A DNA stretch of 64,000 nucleotides from Mariniphaga sp041684965 (GTDB lineage: Bacteria > Bacteroidota > Bacteroidia > Bacteroidales > Prolixibacteraceae). The stretch is from NCBI GenBank assembly GCA_041684965.1, contig JAWLGR010000008.1, forward strand, positions 122,212 to 186,211. The letters run 5' to 3'. The notes beneath the pieces were generated by a model. It did no database searches and was not told the origin of the DNA. It saw only the letters and a list, made by a program, of their open reading frames with translations. This document shows, one piece after another, positions 55,900-64,000 of the stretch. Within the stretch, counting starts at the first letter, position 1. The number at the start of each line of letters is the position of its first letter. Made by a program: the position numbers and the translations under genes.

Positions 55900-56769
55900 T
55901 TATTGCATTTCAAAATATGATTTGAGCAAATAGCTTTTTTCGTTAAACCTAAGTTTTTGTATTGCAATTTCTTTTATCTTCCTGATTCTATAAACCGAAA
56001 AACACATTATTTTTGCTATTTCTTCACACGAGAGGGGTGGTTGATTATTCAGACCATAATAATACTTCATTATTTGAGCTTCATGTTTGGTTAAACTGTT
56101 TAGCGAACGTTCAATGTCATTTCGCAAAGAACTTTTTATGAGGTTTTGGTCCGGTTTTGTTGAATAATCATTTTTTAAAGTATCATATCGAGTACAATCA
56201 TCATCATAGTTCAGGGGAGCATCAAGCGAGAAATGCATTTTTGAACAGTTTAGGCAAAATTTGATTTTTTCGGTTGAAATATCCAGTTTTTCAGCTACTT
56301 CATTTACCGTCGGATCCCGATGCAATTTTTGCTGCATGTGGTACCAGGTTTGGTTTATTTTGTGAATTTCCCAGATTATATTTACAGGAAGCCTTACAAT
56401 ACGCGATTGCTCAGAAATTGCCTGAACAATGAATTGCCGAATCCACCAAACGGCATAAGTTATAAATTTGAATCCACGTGTTTCATCGAAATTTTCAGCC
56501 GCTTTTAATAAGCCAAGGTTTCCTTCACTAATTAAATCGGGAAGACTAAGACCTTGATTTTGATATTTTTTTGAAACGGAAATTACAAACCTGAGATTCG
56601 CCTTTACAAGAATTTCCTTTGCCTGTGAATCTCCCATTCTAACGCGTTTTGCCAACTCAGTTTCCTTTTCAACGGTGAGAAGTTCTATCTTTCTAACTTC
56701 GTCCAGATATTTTTCAAGCGACATTACATTGCGCGTGGTAATTTGCTGAGTGATAATAAATGGTCTCAT
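55900..56769 (-). CDS. RpoD-like (group 2) sigma factor
   Basis: The 289-residue protein has the primary-sigma layout without the long N-terminal region: region 1.2 (MRPFIITQQITTRN, 'SLEKYLDEVRKIELLT'), region 2 (NLRFVISVSKKYQNQGLSLP, LISEGNLGLLKAAE, FKFITYAVWWIRQFI), region 3 and region 4 with a helix-turn-helix (PPLSCEEIAKIMCFSVYRI). The region 4 recognition helix differs from the standard 'LTRERVRQIKEKA' and Cys replaces common residues, so it is likely a second, alternative sigma rather than the housekeeping one. It precedes the GH57 gene by 25 nt on the same strand in the order GH57 then sigma. Confidence 0.85.
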   Translation of the reverse strand: MRPFIITQQITTRNVMSLEKYLDEVRKIELLTVEKETELAKRVRMGDSQAKEILVKANLRFVISVSKKYQNQGLSLPDLISEGNLGLLKAAENFDETRGFKFITYAVWWIRQFIVQAISEQSRIVRLPVNIIWEIHKINQTWYHMQQKLHRDPTVNEVAEKLDISTEKIKFCLNCSKMHFSLDAPLNYDDDCTRYDTLKNDYSTKPDQNLIKSSLRNDIERSLNSLTKHEAQIMKYYYGLNNQPPLSCEEIAKIMCFSVYRIRKIKEIAIQKLRFNEKSYLLKSYFEMQ

Positions 56770-56794
56770 TTTTTCTAGTTTATGATATAAAAGA

Positions 56795-57991
56795 TTAATA
56801 ATCCGGATTTAACTGTTTTAAACGTAAAGTAAAGTCGTTTAAAATATTCATATAATTGATAAACGCTTCGTATGGACTTTCGTAAGGGCTAAAAGGAATT
56901 TTCCCGGTACCGTTATGACAATTTCCGGTTCCCATGTAATAAAAATGGTCGCTAATTTGCAGATAATGCCAGTCTTTTAAAATCGCCTCGTCAGTGCATT
57001 CCTTTACTGCAGGATAAAGATTGTGTAATTTTCCGAAGGCTTCGCGTTGTAAATCATTTCCCAGCCACGATGAATAATTTTTTGCAATTCCGGCTGAAGA
57101 AACAGGGTGTGGAATATTTAGCGTTGATGTTGTCTTATAATTTTTTATTATTTCTGAAGGTGTTAAAAAATTGAATTCTGATTTTCTCAATACGGACAAA
57201 GGAAGAGAAGTAATAAAATCAAAAATACCACTTTCAGGTTTATACCTTTCACCGAAAATTTCATAATCCATAAACAAATTTATAAGCTTTTCATTTTCAG
57301 TTGTTTTGTTTAAATGATCAACAAAGTTTTTCGCTGTTAACGGGTCTTTTTGCCAATTGGTACCTGAGAACCGATGGATGATTTCGTCACTCAACCGTTT
57401 ATTATTTAACAATATTTGCATTGATGGCTGCAATGCATTGGAATAAAGTAAATGAGGGTTTCTCCAACTTAAAATTTCCCGGGAACCTTCTGCAACCATA
57501 GCTTTGAATCCCATTCCGGACACCATGGCGCCAATTTCGTTTGAATATAATAATCCTGTATTCGCAAAAACTTCCGGCCTTTTTCCAAATAATGTTTCTA
57601 TGGTTTGTGTATGTAATTTTACTTGTTCTCTGAATTCTTCTTGGTTTGCAATAGCAGAAAGCGAGTGAAAGTTTGTTCCGGCCAAAAATTCGACACAACC
57701 GGTTTGGGCAAGTTGCTGAAAACTTTCAATAATTTCGGGTGCATAAATTATTAGCTGATCAATAGCAGTACCTGAAATTAAATATGAAACTTTAAATCTG
57801 CCCTGGTATTTATTTATCAAATCGGCGATTATTTTATTCATTTGAAGATAACAGTTGTTTGCCACTTTTCTGGTATAATATTCATTTTTATAGTCATCAT
57901 AATAATAAGAGGACTTTCCGATTTCAAAAAATCTGTATTTCTTCAGTCTCACCGGCTGGTGAACCTGAAAAAGAAGGCAAACCGACTTCAT
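56795..57991 (-). CDS. GH57 alpha-amylase-like protein lacking the catalytic glutamate
   Basis: The 398-residue protein has the GH57 conserved regions, including HQPVRLKKYRFFEIG at residue 11 and MDYEIFGER with the acid/base Asp242. The nucleophile region reads VFANTGLLYSNEIG, with Gly146 where amylase-type members have Glu, and the segment CVEFLAGTNFHSL has Gly where Glu is usual. Loss of catalytic residues is known in the amylase-like group of GH57, including in Bacteroides. It may bind glucan without cutting it, or be inactive. It lies 18 nt downstream of the glycosyltransferase gene. Confidence 0.85.
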   Translation of the reverse strand: MKSVCLLFQVHQPVRLKKYRFFEIGKSSYYYDDYKNEYYTRKVANNCYLQMNKIIADLINKYQGRFKVSYLISGTAIDQLIIYAPEIIESFQQLAQTGCVEFLAGTNFHSLSAIANQEEFREQVKLHTQTIETLFGKRPEVFANTGLLYSNEIGAMVSGMGFKAMVAEGSREILSWRNPHLLYSNALQPSMQILLNNKRLSDEIIHRFSGTNWQKDPLTAKNFVDHLNKTTENEKLINLFMDYEIFGERYKPESGIFDFITSLPLSVLRKSEFNFLTPSEIIKNYKTTSTLNIPHPVSSAGIAKNYSSWLGNDLQREAFGKLHNLYPAVKECTDEAILKDWHYLQISDHFYYMGTGNCHNGTGKIPFSPYESPYEAFINYMNILNDFTLRLKQLNPDY

Positions 57992-58009
57992 GATAATTGT
58001 TTTTGCAAG

Positions 58010-59314
58010 TTAATTTAATGCAACCGGAATCCTGTTAATTAATGCCCAATAGACCTGCTTTACCTTTTGGGCCGAATCTTCCCACCTCAAATTAAATGAT
58101 TCTTTTTTCCCCTGACGGGCAAGCAATTTCGACAGACTGGGATAAGAAAGGATGCCATTTATGGCATCAGCCATCGCATCAATATCCCAATAATCTATTT
58201 TTATTGCATTTGACAAAATTTCACTAACTCCCGACTGATACGATATAATGACAGGCACCCTTGCTTGCATTGCCTCCAAAGGTGATATCCCAAAAGGTTC
58301 TGATACAGAAGGCATAATATATACATCGCTCATCTGGTACATTTTGTAAACATCATCTCCTTTTAAAAACCCGGTGAAATGAAACTTATCGGTTATTTTA
58401 AGTTGCGCAGTACGTAGAACCATTCTATCCATCATATCGCCACTTCCTGCCATAACAAAACGCACATTATCCATTTTTTGAAGAACGCGGTTAGCTGCTT
58501 CAACAAAATATTCAGGCCCTTTTTGTGTAGTGATTCGTCCTAAAAAAGTCACAACCTTTTCGTTAAATCCCCTGACAACCGGGAGCTTGTTTTTTTGTTT
58601 ATCAGGTTCAACAGCATTATATACCGTCACAATTTTTTCCGGGGCAATTTTATATTTATCAATTACCATCTTCCGTGTAAAATTACTGACCGTAATGATT
58701 TTGTCTGCTGCATCCATTCCCTGTTTTTCAATGGCGTAAACTTTTGGATTAGCGTTTCCGCCACTTCTGTCAAAATCGGTTGCGTGAACATGAATTACCA
58801 ATGGTTTTCCGGAAACTTGTTTTGCAGCAATGCCCGCCGGAAAGGTCAGCCAATCGTGTGCATGAATGATATCAAATTCCAAATCCTGTGCAAGTGCGTG
58901 GGCAACAATAGCATATCTCCCAATTTCAGAAAAAAGGTCAGGTCCGTATTTTCCTGTGAATTTTAGCTTACCCTGTGATTCTTCAAGCATAGCTTTAGTG
59001 TCCTCCACTGTATAGCTGGTTTGTACTAAATAGCCTTCCGGGTCAACATAAGGAACCAACTTTGATTCTATTTCAACATATTCTATCGGTTTTCCAAATT
59101 CAGTCAAACTGATTTTACGACTTTCAATGGAGACATTACCAGCTTCTATGAGATTAATATTGCTCTTGTCTTCTCCCCCAAAAACCTTTGGTACCACAAA
59201 CGTTACCTTCATATCATTATCTTTCGAAAGGCCTGTTGTCAATCCATAACATGCCGTACCTAATCCTCCTGATATATTTGGAGGAAACTCCCAACCAAAC
59301 ATTAAAACCTTCAT
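58010..59314 (-). CDS. Glycogen-synthase-like glycosyltransferase (GT4/GT5 type)
   Basis: The 434-residue protein has the GT-B pattern of glycogen/starch synthases: MKVLMFGWEFPPNISGGLGT at the N-terminus, IIHAHDWLTFPAG and, in the C-terminal half, VTFLGRITTQKGPEYFVEAA and the SEPFGISPLEAMQARVPVI donor-binding block with its catalytic Glu. In Bacteroides a relative lies beside a GH57 gene and a debranching enzyme in a glycogen cluster; the debranching gene is not in this window. It is read with GH57, 18 nt apart. Substrate is most likely ADP- or UDP-glucose. Confidence 0.85.
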   Translation of the reverse strand: MKVLMFGWEFPPNISGGLGTACYGLTTGLSKDNDMKVTFVVPKVFGGEDKSNINLIEAGNVSIESRKISLTEFGKPIEYVEIESKLVPYVDPEGYLVQTSYTVEDTKAMLEESQGKLKFTGKYGPDLFSEIGRYAIVAHALAQDLEFDIIHAHDWLTFPAGIAAKQVSGKPLVIHVHATDFDRSGGNANPKVYAIEKQGMDAADKIITVSNFTRKMVIDKYKIAPEKIVTVYNAVEPDKQKNKLPVVRGFNEKVVTFLGRITTQKGPEYFVEAANRVLQKMDNVRFVMAGSGDMMDRMVLRTAQLKITDKFHFTGFLKGDDVYKMYQMSDVYIMPSVSEPFGISPLEAMQARVPVIISYQSGVSEILSNAIKIDYWDIDAMADAINGILSYPSLSKLLARQGKKESFNLRWEDSAQKVKQVYWALINRIPVALN

Positions 59315-59466
59315 AAATATTTGTATTTTAAAATATTACACAAAATTATCGTTACATCTTTTGATGTAATAACCGCAAAGAATTCAGCAAAAATGCCATT
59401 AGGGAAGTTGCCAATCTACAACAAACTGGTATTTGTTTTTAGCTTCTTTATTATTTGGAGCGAAAG

Positions 59467-59530
59467 CATTTCGGCTTTTTGTATCCGAAATGGGAAGAGA
59501 TGATTTCCTGTTCAGGGGAAAGATCTCTTC
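59467..59530. other. Two adjacent hairpins in the spacer before the glycosyltransferase gene
   Basis: CATTTCGG/CCGAAATG (59467-59474 and 59485-59492) and GAAGAGAT/ATCTCTTC (59494-59501 and 59523-59530) pair perfectly. They lie 49-110 nt past the stop of the coiled-coil gene and may end its transcript; no strong U-run follows. Confidence 0.45.
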
Positions 59531-59578
59531 GCTTTCTTTTTTCTTTGAAAAGGAATCCATGGTAAATTCTTTTTATAC

Positions 59579-60454
59579 TTATTTCAGCCTGAGCTGTGTA
59601 CTTCCCAAAAACCTGCCGCTGTTGTACAGGTTAAAACTGTAAATTCCCTGAGTAAGTTTTTGTTTGGGAAGATAGCTCATTTCAACCCTTGCTTTCCCTG
59701 TTGCATCTGAAGTTATTTGGTTTGCCGATGCAATTAAATCTCCCTGGAGGTATGTAACTTCAATCGCAACAGCCAAATCTTTATTGCTCGCAAATTGATT
59801 CCCTTCAGGTGTTGTAATTGTAAAATAAAACTCTTTGGTAAAAACGTTGGCCGGCAAATCGAAACTTATCATCAATTTGTTGGTTCTTCTTGCATTTACA
59901 GTTAGTTTATCGTTTTTTCCACGGAGTGCTTCGGTTCGGTAGTTATCCGAAACAATCGCCCTTAATATGGAGTTATCAGCAGAAAGTTCGGAAGTGGTTT
60001 TTGCACCTGATGCTATTTTGTCATTCAGTTTAAGATTTTCAGCTTTTGCCTGGGCAAGGGATTTGTCCATCTCATTGATTTGTTTATTTAACTTTGATTT
60101 CAAATTTTCAAATTCATCAATTTTTAGCTGCAGCTCTTTCATTGAAGCATTTTGAGCTCTCAACCTGTTGATTTCCGCATTTTTCTGAATAATTTTTTGA
60201 TTGGTATCCAGGATCATTTTTTCCATAGAGGAGTTCTTTCCTTTCATATCGGTTAGATCTTTTTTTGTGAGATCAAGTGATTTATCGAGTTGTAATTTTT
60301 TCGACAACAAATTCTCCGACTTTATTTTTTCACCGGATAATTTATCCTTCAGTTTTGTATTGTTTACCTGTAAAACTCCTGCAACCGATAACAAAACTGC
60401 AATTACAGCAATACCAGCAATTGGTACGATTCTTTTTTTAATAATTGTTTTCAT
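59579..60454 (-). CDS. Single-pass coiled-coil protein with C-terminal beta domain
   Basis: The 291-residue protein has a short cytoplasmic start (MKTIIKKRIVP), one membrane helix (residues 11-28), a long coiled coil (about 35-165, heptads rich in Lys, Leu, Glu) and a beta-rich domain from about 190 ('KLMISFDLPANVFTKEFYFT', ending LGSTQLRLK). I recognised no family. It probably spans the inner membrane and reaches into the periplasm. It follows the two-component genes on the same strand by 128 nt. Confidence 0.7.
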   Translation of the reverse strand: MKTIIKKRIVPIAGIAVIAVLLSVAGVLQVNNTKLKDKLSGEKIKSENLLSKKLQLDKSLDLTKKDLTDMKGKNSSMEKMILDTNQKIIQKNAEINRLRAQNASMKELQLKIDEFENLKSKLNKQINEMDKSLAQAKAENLKLNDKIASGAKTTSELSADNSILRAIVSDNYRTEALRGKNDKLTVNARRTNKLMISFDLPANVFTKEFYFTITTPEGNQFASNKDLAVAIEVTYLQGDLIASANQITSDATGKARVEMSYLPKQKLTQGIYSFNLYNSGRFLGSTQLRLK

Positions 60455-60581
60455 GGCTATTCTTTTTAAAACGATTAATAATTAAAAACTTCAGAACAAA
60501 CATACGGCCATGAAATTAACCGGGGATGAAAATCAAATTAAAAAGAGATTAAAAAAAGGACGATACTTAAAAAGCTACATA

Positions 60582-61952
60582 TCAATTTATTGATGGAAAT
60601 ATAATTTCGAATTCAGTACCATTTTGCAGTTCAGATTTTACATGGATTTTTCCATTATGAAGTGAAACAATTTTTTTCACCAGCGATAATCCGATTCCAT
60701 GTCCGGAAGAATGTAAAACATTTTTTGATCTGTAAAATGGTTCAAATATCATTTTCAGGTCATTTTCAGCAATTCCGATTCCCTGGTCTATAAATTTCAA
60801 AATTAGCTTTTCATTCAATGCATTCAGGTGCACTTCTGCCCTATGGTTATCTGAATATTTACAGGCATTGTCCATCAGGTTTACAATGGCCGTTTTAAGA
60901 AGCTGCTCGTTTCCGGAAATCTGCATTTTGTTTTCGTCATCAATTTCATCTCCAAAATAAATATCGATGATGTTGTTTGGGGCCCGGCCCATAACTTCTT
61001 TCCGGCATTTCCAGATTATTTCGTCAATTCGAATGTTTGAAAAATCCAGTTCACCTTTGCTTAGGTTTGTTTGTGCGAGTAAAAGCAGTTTGTTGGAAAG
61101 GTTGTTTAAATCCTTTATTTCGTCGAGAACCGTTATTAATGTGTTTTTATACTCTTCATTTTCCCTTGCTTTCATCAACACTACTTCCAACTGGCCGGTA
61201 ATTACGGTTAATGGAGTGCGTAATTCATGCGATGCGTTGGCAATAAAATTTTTCTGTATTCTGAATGCAAGTTCAAGCCTTTCCAGCATACTGTTGAAGG
61301 TTTTTGCAAGACGTGCAATTTCATCCTTTCCGTTTCCTGTATCTAACCGGTCACTCAGGTTTTTTGCTTCAATTTTGTTTGCCTGGTTTACAATGGTAGA
61401 AATAGGCGCTAGTGCCTTAACAGCAAATAAGCGCCCTGCAAACCAGATAAAAATCAGGCTGAGGGTAAAAACAACTATCATAATAATTCTCAACCATTTC
61501 AACTTGTTCTTACCAAAAATGTCAGTTGCCGCTGCAAAAACCACAATGCGCTCATATTGCCCGGTATAAAACTGCCCGAAAACTTCGTAGTCATCTTTTC
61601 TGAACCGGATTTCCTGTTCGAGACGAACCTCTTCGATGGTTGATTCGGAAAGATGTAGGAAGTCATCTTCATCGGTTGAATAAATTACCTGATTTTGAAA
61701 ATCGTAAATAACAATTTTTTCATTGGCCAGGTTGAGTGGGTTATTTTTTTCAATTTTCAGTAAAAGCTCTGAGTCAATTTCTTCAATATCGATTAATATT
61801 TCTGCAACCAATTTGGCTTTTCTGCCAAGACGGTCGAAGAATTCTTCTTTTCGGGCCTGTGAAAATAAAAAGTAAATGGCCATCAGGGAAACCCATAACA
61901 GCAGTGCAACACTCCCGAGAAACTGGTAAGTTATTTTTTTGCGAATATCCAT
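60582..61952 (-). CDS. Sensor histidine kinase of OmpR-type pair
   Basis: The 456-residue protein has two membrane helices (about 11-31 and 155-175) around a periplasmic sensor, a HAMP domain (about 180-230), HisKA with the phosphoacceptor His in NASHELRTPLTVITGQ, and a HATPase domain with N box NLMDNACKYSDN and G boxes DQGIGIA and HGIGLSLVK. The ATG overlaps the TAA of the response regulator gene (TAATG), so the two are translated together. The stimulus is unknown. Confidence 0.93.
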   Translation of the reverse strand: MDIRKKITYQFLGSVALLLWVSLMAIYFLFSQARKEEFFDRLGRKAKLVAEILIDIEEIDSELLLKIEKNNPLNLANEKIVIYDFQNQVIYSTDEDDFLHLSESTIEEVRLEQEIRFRKDDYEVFGQFYTGQYERIVVFAAATDIFGKNKLKWLRIIMIVVFTLSLIFIWFAGRLFAVKALAPISTIVNQANKIEAKNLSDRLDTGNGKDEIARLAKTFNSMLERLELAFRIQKNFIANASHELRTPLTVITGQLEVVLMKARENEEYKNTLITVLDEIKDLNNLSNKLLLLAQTNLSKGELDFSNIRIDEIIWKCRKEVMGRAPNNIIDIYFGDEIDDENKMQISGNEQLLKTAIVNLMDNACKYSDNHRAEVHLNALNEKLILKFIDQGIGIAENDLKMIFEPFYRSKNVLHSSGHGIGLSLVKKIVSLHNGKIHVKSELQNGTEFEIIFPSIN

Positions 61953-62630
61953 TACTGGTCGTTTAACATATAACCCATCCCAACTCGTGTATGAATAAGT
62001 TTTTGTGGAAAATCTTTATCGAGTTTTTTTCGGAGGATATTGATGTAAACATCCACCACATTGGTTCCTGTATCAAAAGTAATATCCCAGACTTTTTCCG
62101 CAATATCGGGGCGGGTAAGAACGCGGCCTTTGTTTCTCATCAGAAATTCGAGCAGGGCAAATTCTTTTGCGGTAAGTCCAATGTCTGAATTTCCCCTGCG
62201 GGCCGTTTTTTTATCCAGGTCAAGTTCCAGATCGGCCACTTTAATTATTTTAGAAGTTTGTACCACACCTGTTGCACGTTTTACCAGCGCCCTTATCCGG
62301 GCCAGAAGTTCACTAAATTCAAAAGGTTTTACCAGGTAGTCGTCAGCTCCTGAATCAAATCCGGATAATTTATCTTCTGTTGTGCCCAATGCTGTGAGCA
62401 TAAGAATTGGGATATGAGGTTTTTTTTCGCGGATTCTTTTACAGAGTTCATACCCGTTAATTAGCGGCAAAATAACGTCGAGCAGGAGAATGTCATATTG
62501 GTTGCGCAGTGCAAGCTTCTCCCCCATTTGCCCGTCATAGGCAACATCGGTTGAATAGCCCTGTTCTTCAAGCCCTTTTTTTTAAAAATTCGGCTACTTT
62601 TACTTCATCTTCTACAACTAATATTTTCAT
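61952..62630 (-). pseudogene. OmpR-type response regulator gene split by a frameshift
   Basis: ATG 62630 starts MKILVVEDEVKVAEFLKK, the acidic-pair strand of a receiver domain, but the frame stops after 20 codons. Removing one A from the A8 run (62576-62583) rejoins it to GLEEQGYSTDVAYDGQMGEK and the rest: phosphoacceptor Asp in ILLLDVILPLING, Lys in DDYLVKPFEF, and a winged-helix domain ending MGYMLNDQ. The joined product is 225 residues, the normal length. The downstream part alone lacks the acidic pocket. The A8 run could be an assembly or sequencing indel, a true mutation, or slippage. Confidence 0.85.
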
Positions 62631-62669
62631 TCCGGTAAAATGTGTCAGCAATATAATTAAAACCTCGTC

Positions 62670-62700
62670 AAAAAAAAAGCCCCGGAGCCACTCTCCGGGA
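62670..62700 (-). terminator. Intrinsic terminator of the OmpA-lipoprotein gene
   Basis: On the minus strand CCCGGAG and CTCCGGG pair around AGTGG, followed by GC and nine Ts. It lies 16 nt past the stop of the OmpA lipoprotein gene and 40 nt before the response regulator ATG. Confidence 0.85.
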
Positions 62701-62715
62701 CTTGATAAAGAAAGC

Positions 62716-63636
62716 CTATCTGATAGATGATGGTTCCAGAAGTTCAAAAAATTCATCCAGTTTCGGCAGAATTATAATTTCGGTTCGTCTGTTCAATGCT
62801 TTTCCTTCCACTGTTGAGTTGGAGGTTTTTGGCACATATTCGGAGCGGCCACCGGCAGTCATCCTTTCCGGGGAAATTCCGTATTTGTTTTGTAACAACC
62901 TAACCACGCTGGTTGACCGTTTTACACTCAAGTCCCAGTTGTCAGCCAGCTCCTGAGTCGAAATGGGCACATTGTCGGTATGGCCTTCCACTAAAATGTC
63001 AAGTTGTTTATGGTCATTTAATACCCTGGCAATTTTACCCAGCACCAAATCGGCTGCCTGGTTAATTTCGTATCTGCCCGATTTAAACAACATTTTATCG
63101 GAAATTGAAATATAAACCACACCTTTTTTAACCTCTATATTTACATCCTCGTCGTTAATGTCCACCAGGGAGCGTTTCAGTTTCATAACCAGCGCAAGGT
63201 TTATCGAATCTTTAGCCCGCATAGCCGATGTTAAATCCTTAATGTATTTATTTTGATCGTTAATTGCATCAAGCGATTTCCGGATACTTTCAGCCCCGGT
63301 TTTACTCACAACCGACAAATCAGTTAAACGATCGAGTAAATTTGTATTGGCACTTTGGTAGTAGTGCATCTGCTGATCAAGAATGTTGCCCTTGCTCTGC
63401 TCGTTTGCCAGTTGGTTTTCGAGCAAAATAATTTTCCCTGATAAATCTTTGTTGGCATTAAGTAATTTTTGGTTTTCTATTTCGCACTGGTTCAAATCTT
63501 TCGTAACTTTTTTAGAACGGTTCTGCTCTTCAACCAGCATTTTCTTGCTCACGCACGAAGACATTAAAACCAGGGCCGTAATAATAAGAAGTCCCTGTTT
63601 AAACCGGTTGATTCTGTTGAAACCCTTCTCTTCCAT
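62716..63636 (-). CDS. OmpA/MotB-family lipoprotein with coiled coil
   Basis: The protein (306 residues from ATG 63636) has a lipoprotein signal (LLIITALVLMSSC, Cys near residue 28), a coiled coil at about 35-150, and a C-terminal OmpA domain ('ISDKMLFKSGRYEINQAADL', EGHTDNVPIS, 'NRRTEIIILPKLDEF'). It should bind peptidoglycan from the outer membrane. The frame runs 38 codons further upstream, to 63750, but that part is Lys/Arg-rich and would bury the signal, so 63636 is preferred. It is followed by a terminator. Confidence 0.88.
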   Translation of the reverse strand: MEEKGFNRINRFKQGLLIITALVLMSSCVSKKMLVEEQNRSKKVTKDLNQCEIENQKLLNANKDLSGKIILLENQLANEQSKGNILDQQMHYYQSANTNLLDRLTDLSVVSKTGAESIRKSLDAINDQNKYIKDLTSAMRAKDSINLALVMKLKRSLVDINDEDVNIEVKKGVVYISISDKMLFKSGRYEINQAADLVLGKIARVLNDHKQLDILVEGHTDNVPISTQELADNWDLSVKRSTSVVRLLQNKYGISPERMTAGGRSEYVPKTSNSTVEGKALNRRTEIIILPKLDEFFELLEPSSIR

Positions 63637-64000
63637 TTCCTCCTGCCAGAGTTGGTAAATTTTTTGTTTAACCCCCTTCCTCTGTTTTCTGACAGCATTT
63701 CCTTTTATTTGTTTTCTGTCAAATGTTCCTGATTTTAATAAGTAAGTCATTTTCGTAATTGTTTAATTGTTTAAAATATGTTTCCTTAACTCAAAATGTT
63801 TACGAAACAAAAAAAGGTACACCGAATTAAGCCGGAATGAATGGGAGATTAAAAAATGATTAAAAAGGACAATGCCTGACATTTTTGTATTTCAACAAAA
63901 TAACTTACTGCTAATCCAATTTTTAAAACAATATGCGAAGTAGTTTTTTTATGTTTTTTTTATTGCCTTTTTTATGTTTTAATAAAACGTGTGAATAATG

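Noticed and set aside
63933..63998. 21-codon frame with a hydrophobic, signal-like sequence at the right edge
   Set aside because: Too short and lies in a T-rich stretch; nothing supports translation.
1..64000. CRISPR arrays, transposases, phage genes
   Set aside because: No regularly spaced direct repeats and no recognisable mobile-element proteins were seen.

Overview
The window reads as chromosomal DNA of a Bacteroidota bacterium, most like the marine or anaerobic Bacteroidales/Marinilabiliales side of the phylum; the order is inference, the phylum is well supported. Evidence is the low G+C content, families largely confined to the phylum (DUF4251, DUF5606, S46 dipeptidyl-peptidase, thrombospondin-type-3 OmpA, GH109, GH57 next to a glycogen-synthase-like glycosyltransferase, LysM plus substrate-binding fusion), promoters with the TAnnTTTG -7 element, and few Shine-Dalgarno sites. 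No phage, transposase or CRISPR array was recognised.

Layout. 1-6.3 kb: a gene end, a small basic repeat protein, a DUF1206 membrane protein, DUF4251, a DPP11-like S46 peptidase and an SDR. 6.6-24 kb: a TIM-barrel protein, a five-PAS hybrid-free histidine kinase with its receiver protein, SDR plus VOC pair, an Omp85-type barrel, a secreted GH109, DUF1460, YbaK, alcohol dehydrogenase, small proteins, a secreted asparaginase and a BatA-type protein. A 1 kb gene-free stretch with a perfect 16-bp palindrome follows. 25-35.5 kb: rocD, LysM protein, guaA, S41 protease, pnuC-nadR-like salvage pair, cysE and a THUMP methyltransferase. 41.5-53.8 kb: argS, OmpA, DnaQ-like exonuclease, DUF5606, TonB receptor, ECF sigma, DJ-1, purL and a lipoprotein. 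53.9-55.8 kb: tRNA-Leu(GAG), about 0.9 kb of hairpin-rich non-coding DNA and a metallopeptidase gene interrupted by TGA. 55.9-63.6 kb (all minus strand): an RpoD-like sigma, GH57, glycosyltransferase, coiled-coil protein, a two-component pair whose regulator is frameshifted, and an OmpA lipoprotein.

The most notable region is 35.5-41.5 kb. It holds a secreted, membrane-anchored TPR-CHAT protease with an intact His/Cys dyad, a membrane-spanning anti-sigma-like protein with four internal repeats and a TPR tail, an ECF-type sigma factor overlapping it, and a 49-residue peptide with a double-glycine leader. A bipartite promoter-like motif (GAGGGTTACCTTTT, 14 nt, TA-rich block) occurs three times with identical spacing: before the sigma gene, before the peptide gene, and before a roughly 65-nt stretch that ends in an intrinsic terminator and so looks like a small RNA. 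A 27-nt sequence from the peptide's 5' leader recurs three times between the protease and anti-sigma genes. I read this as a self-contained signalling circuit in which a periplasmic CHAT protease may release the sigma factor by cutting its anti-sigma; the architecture is seen, the mechanism is inferred.
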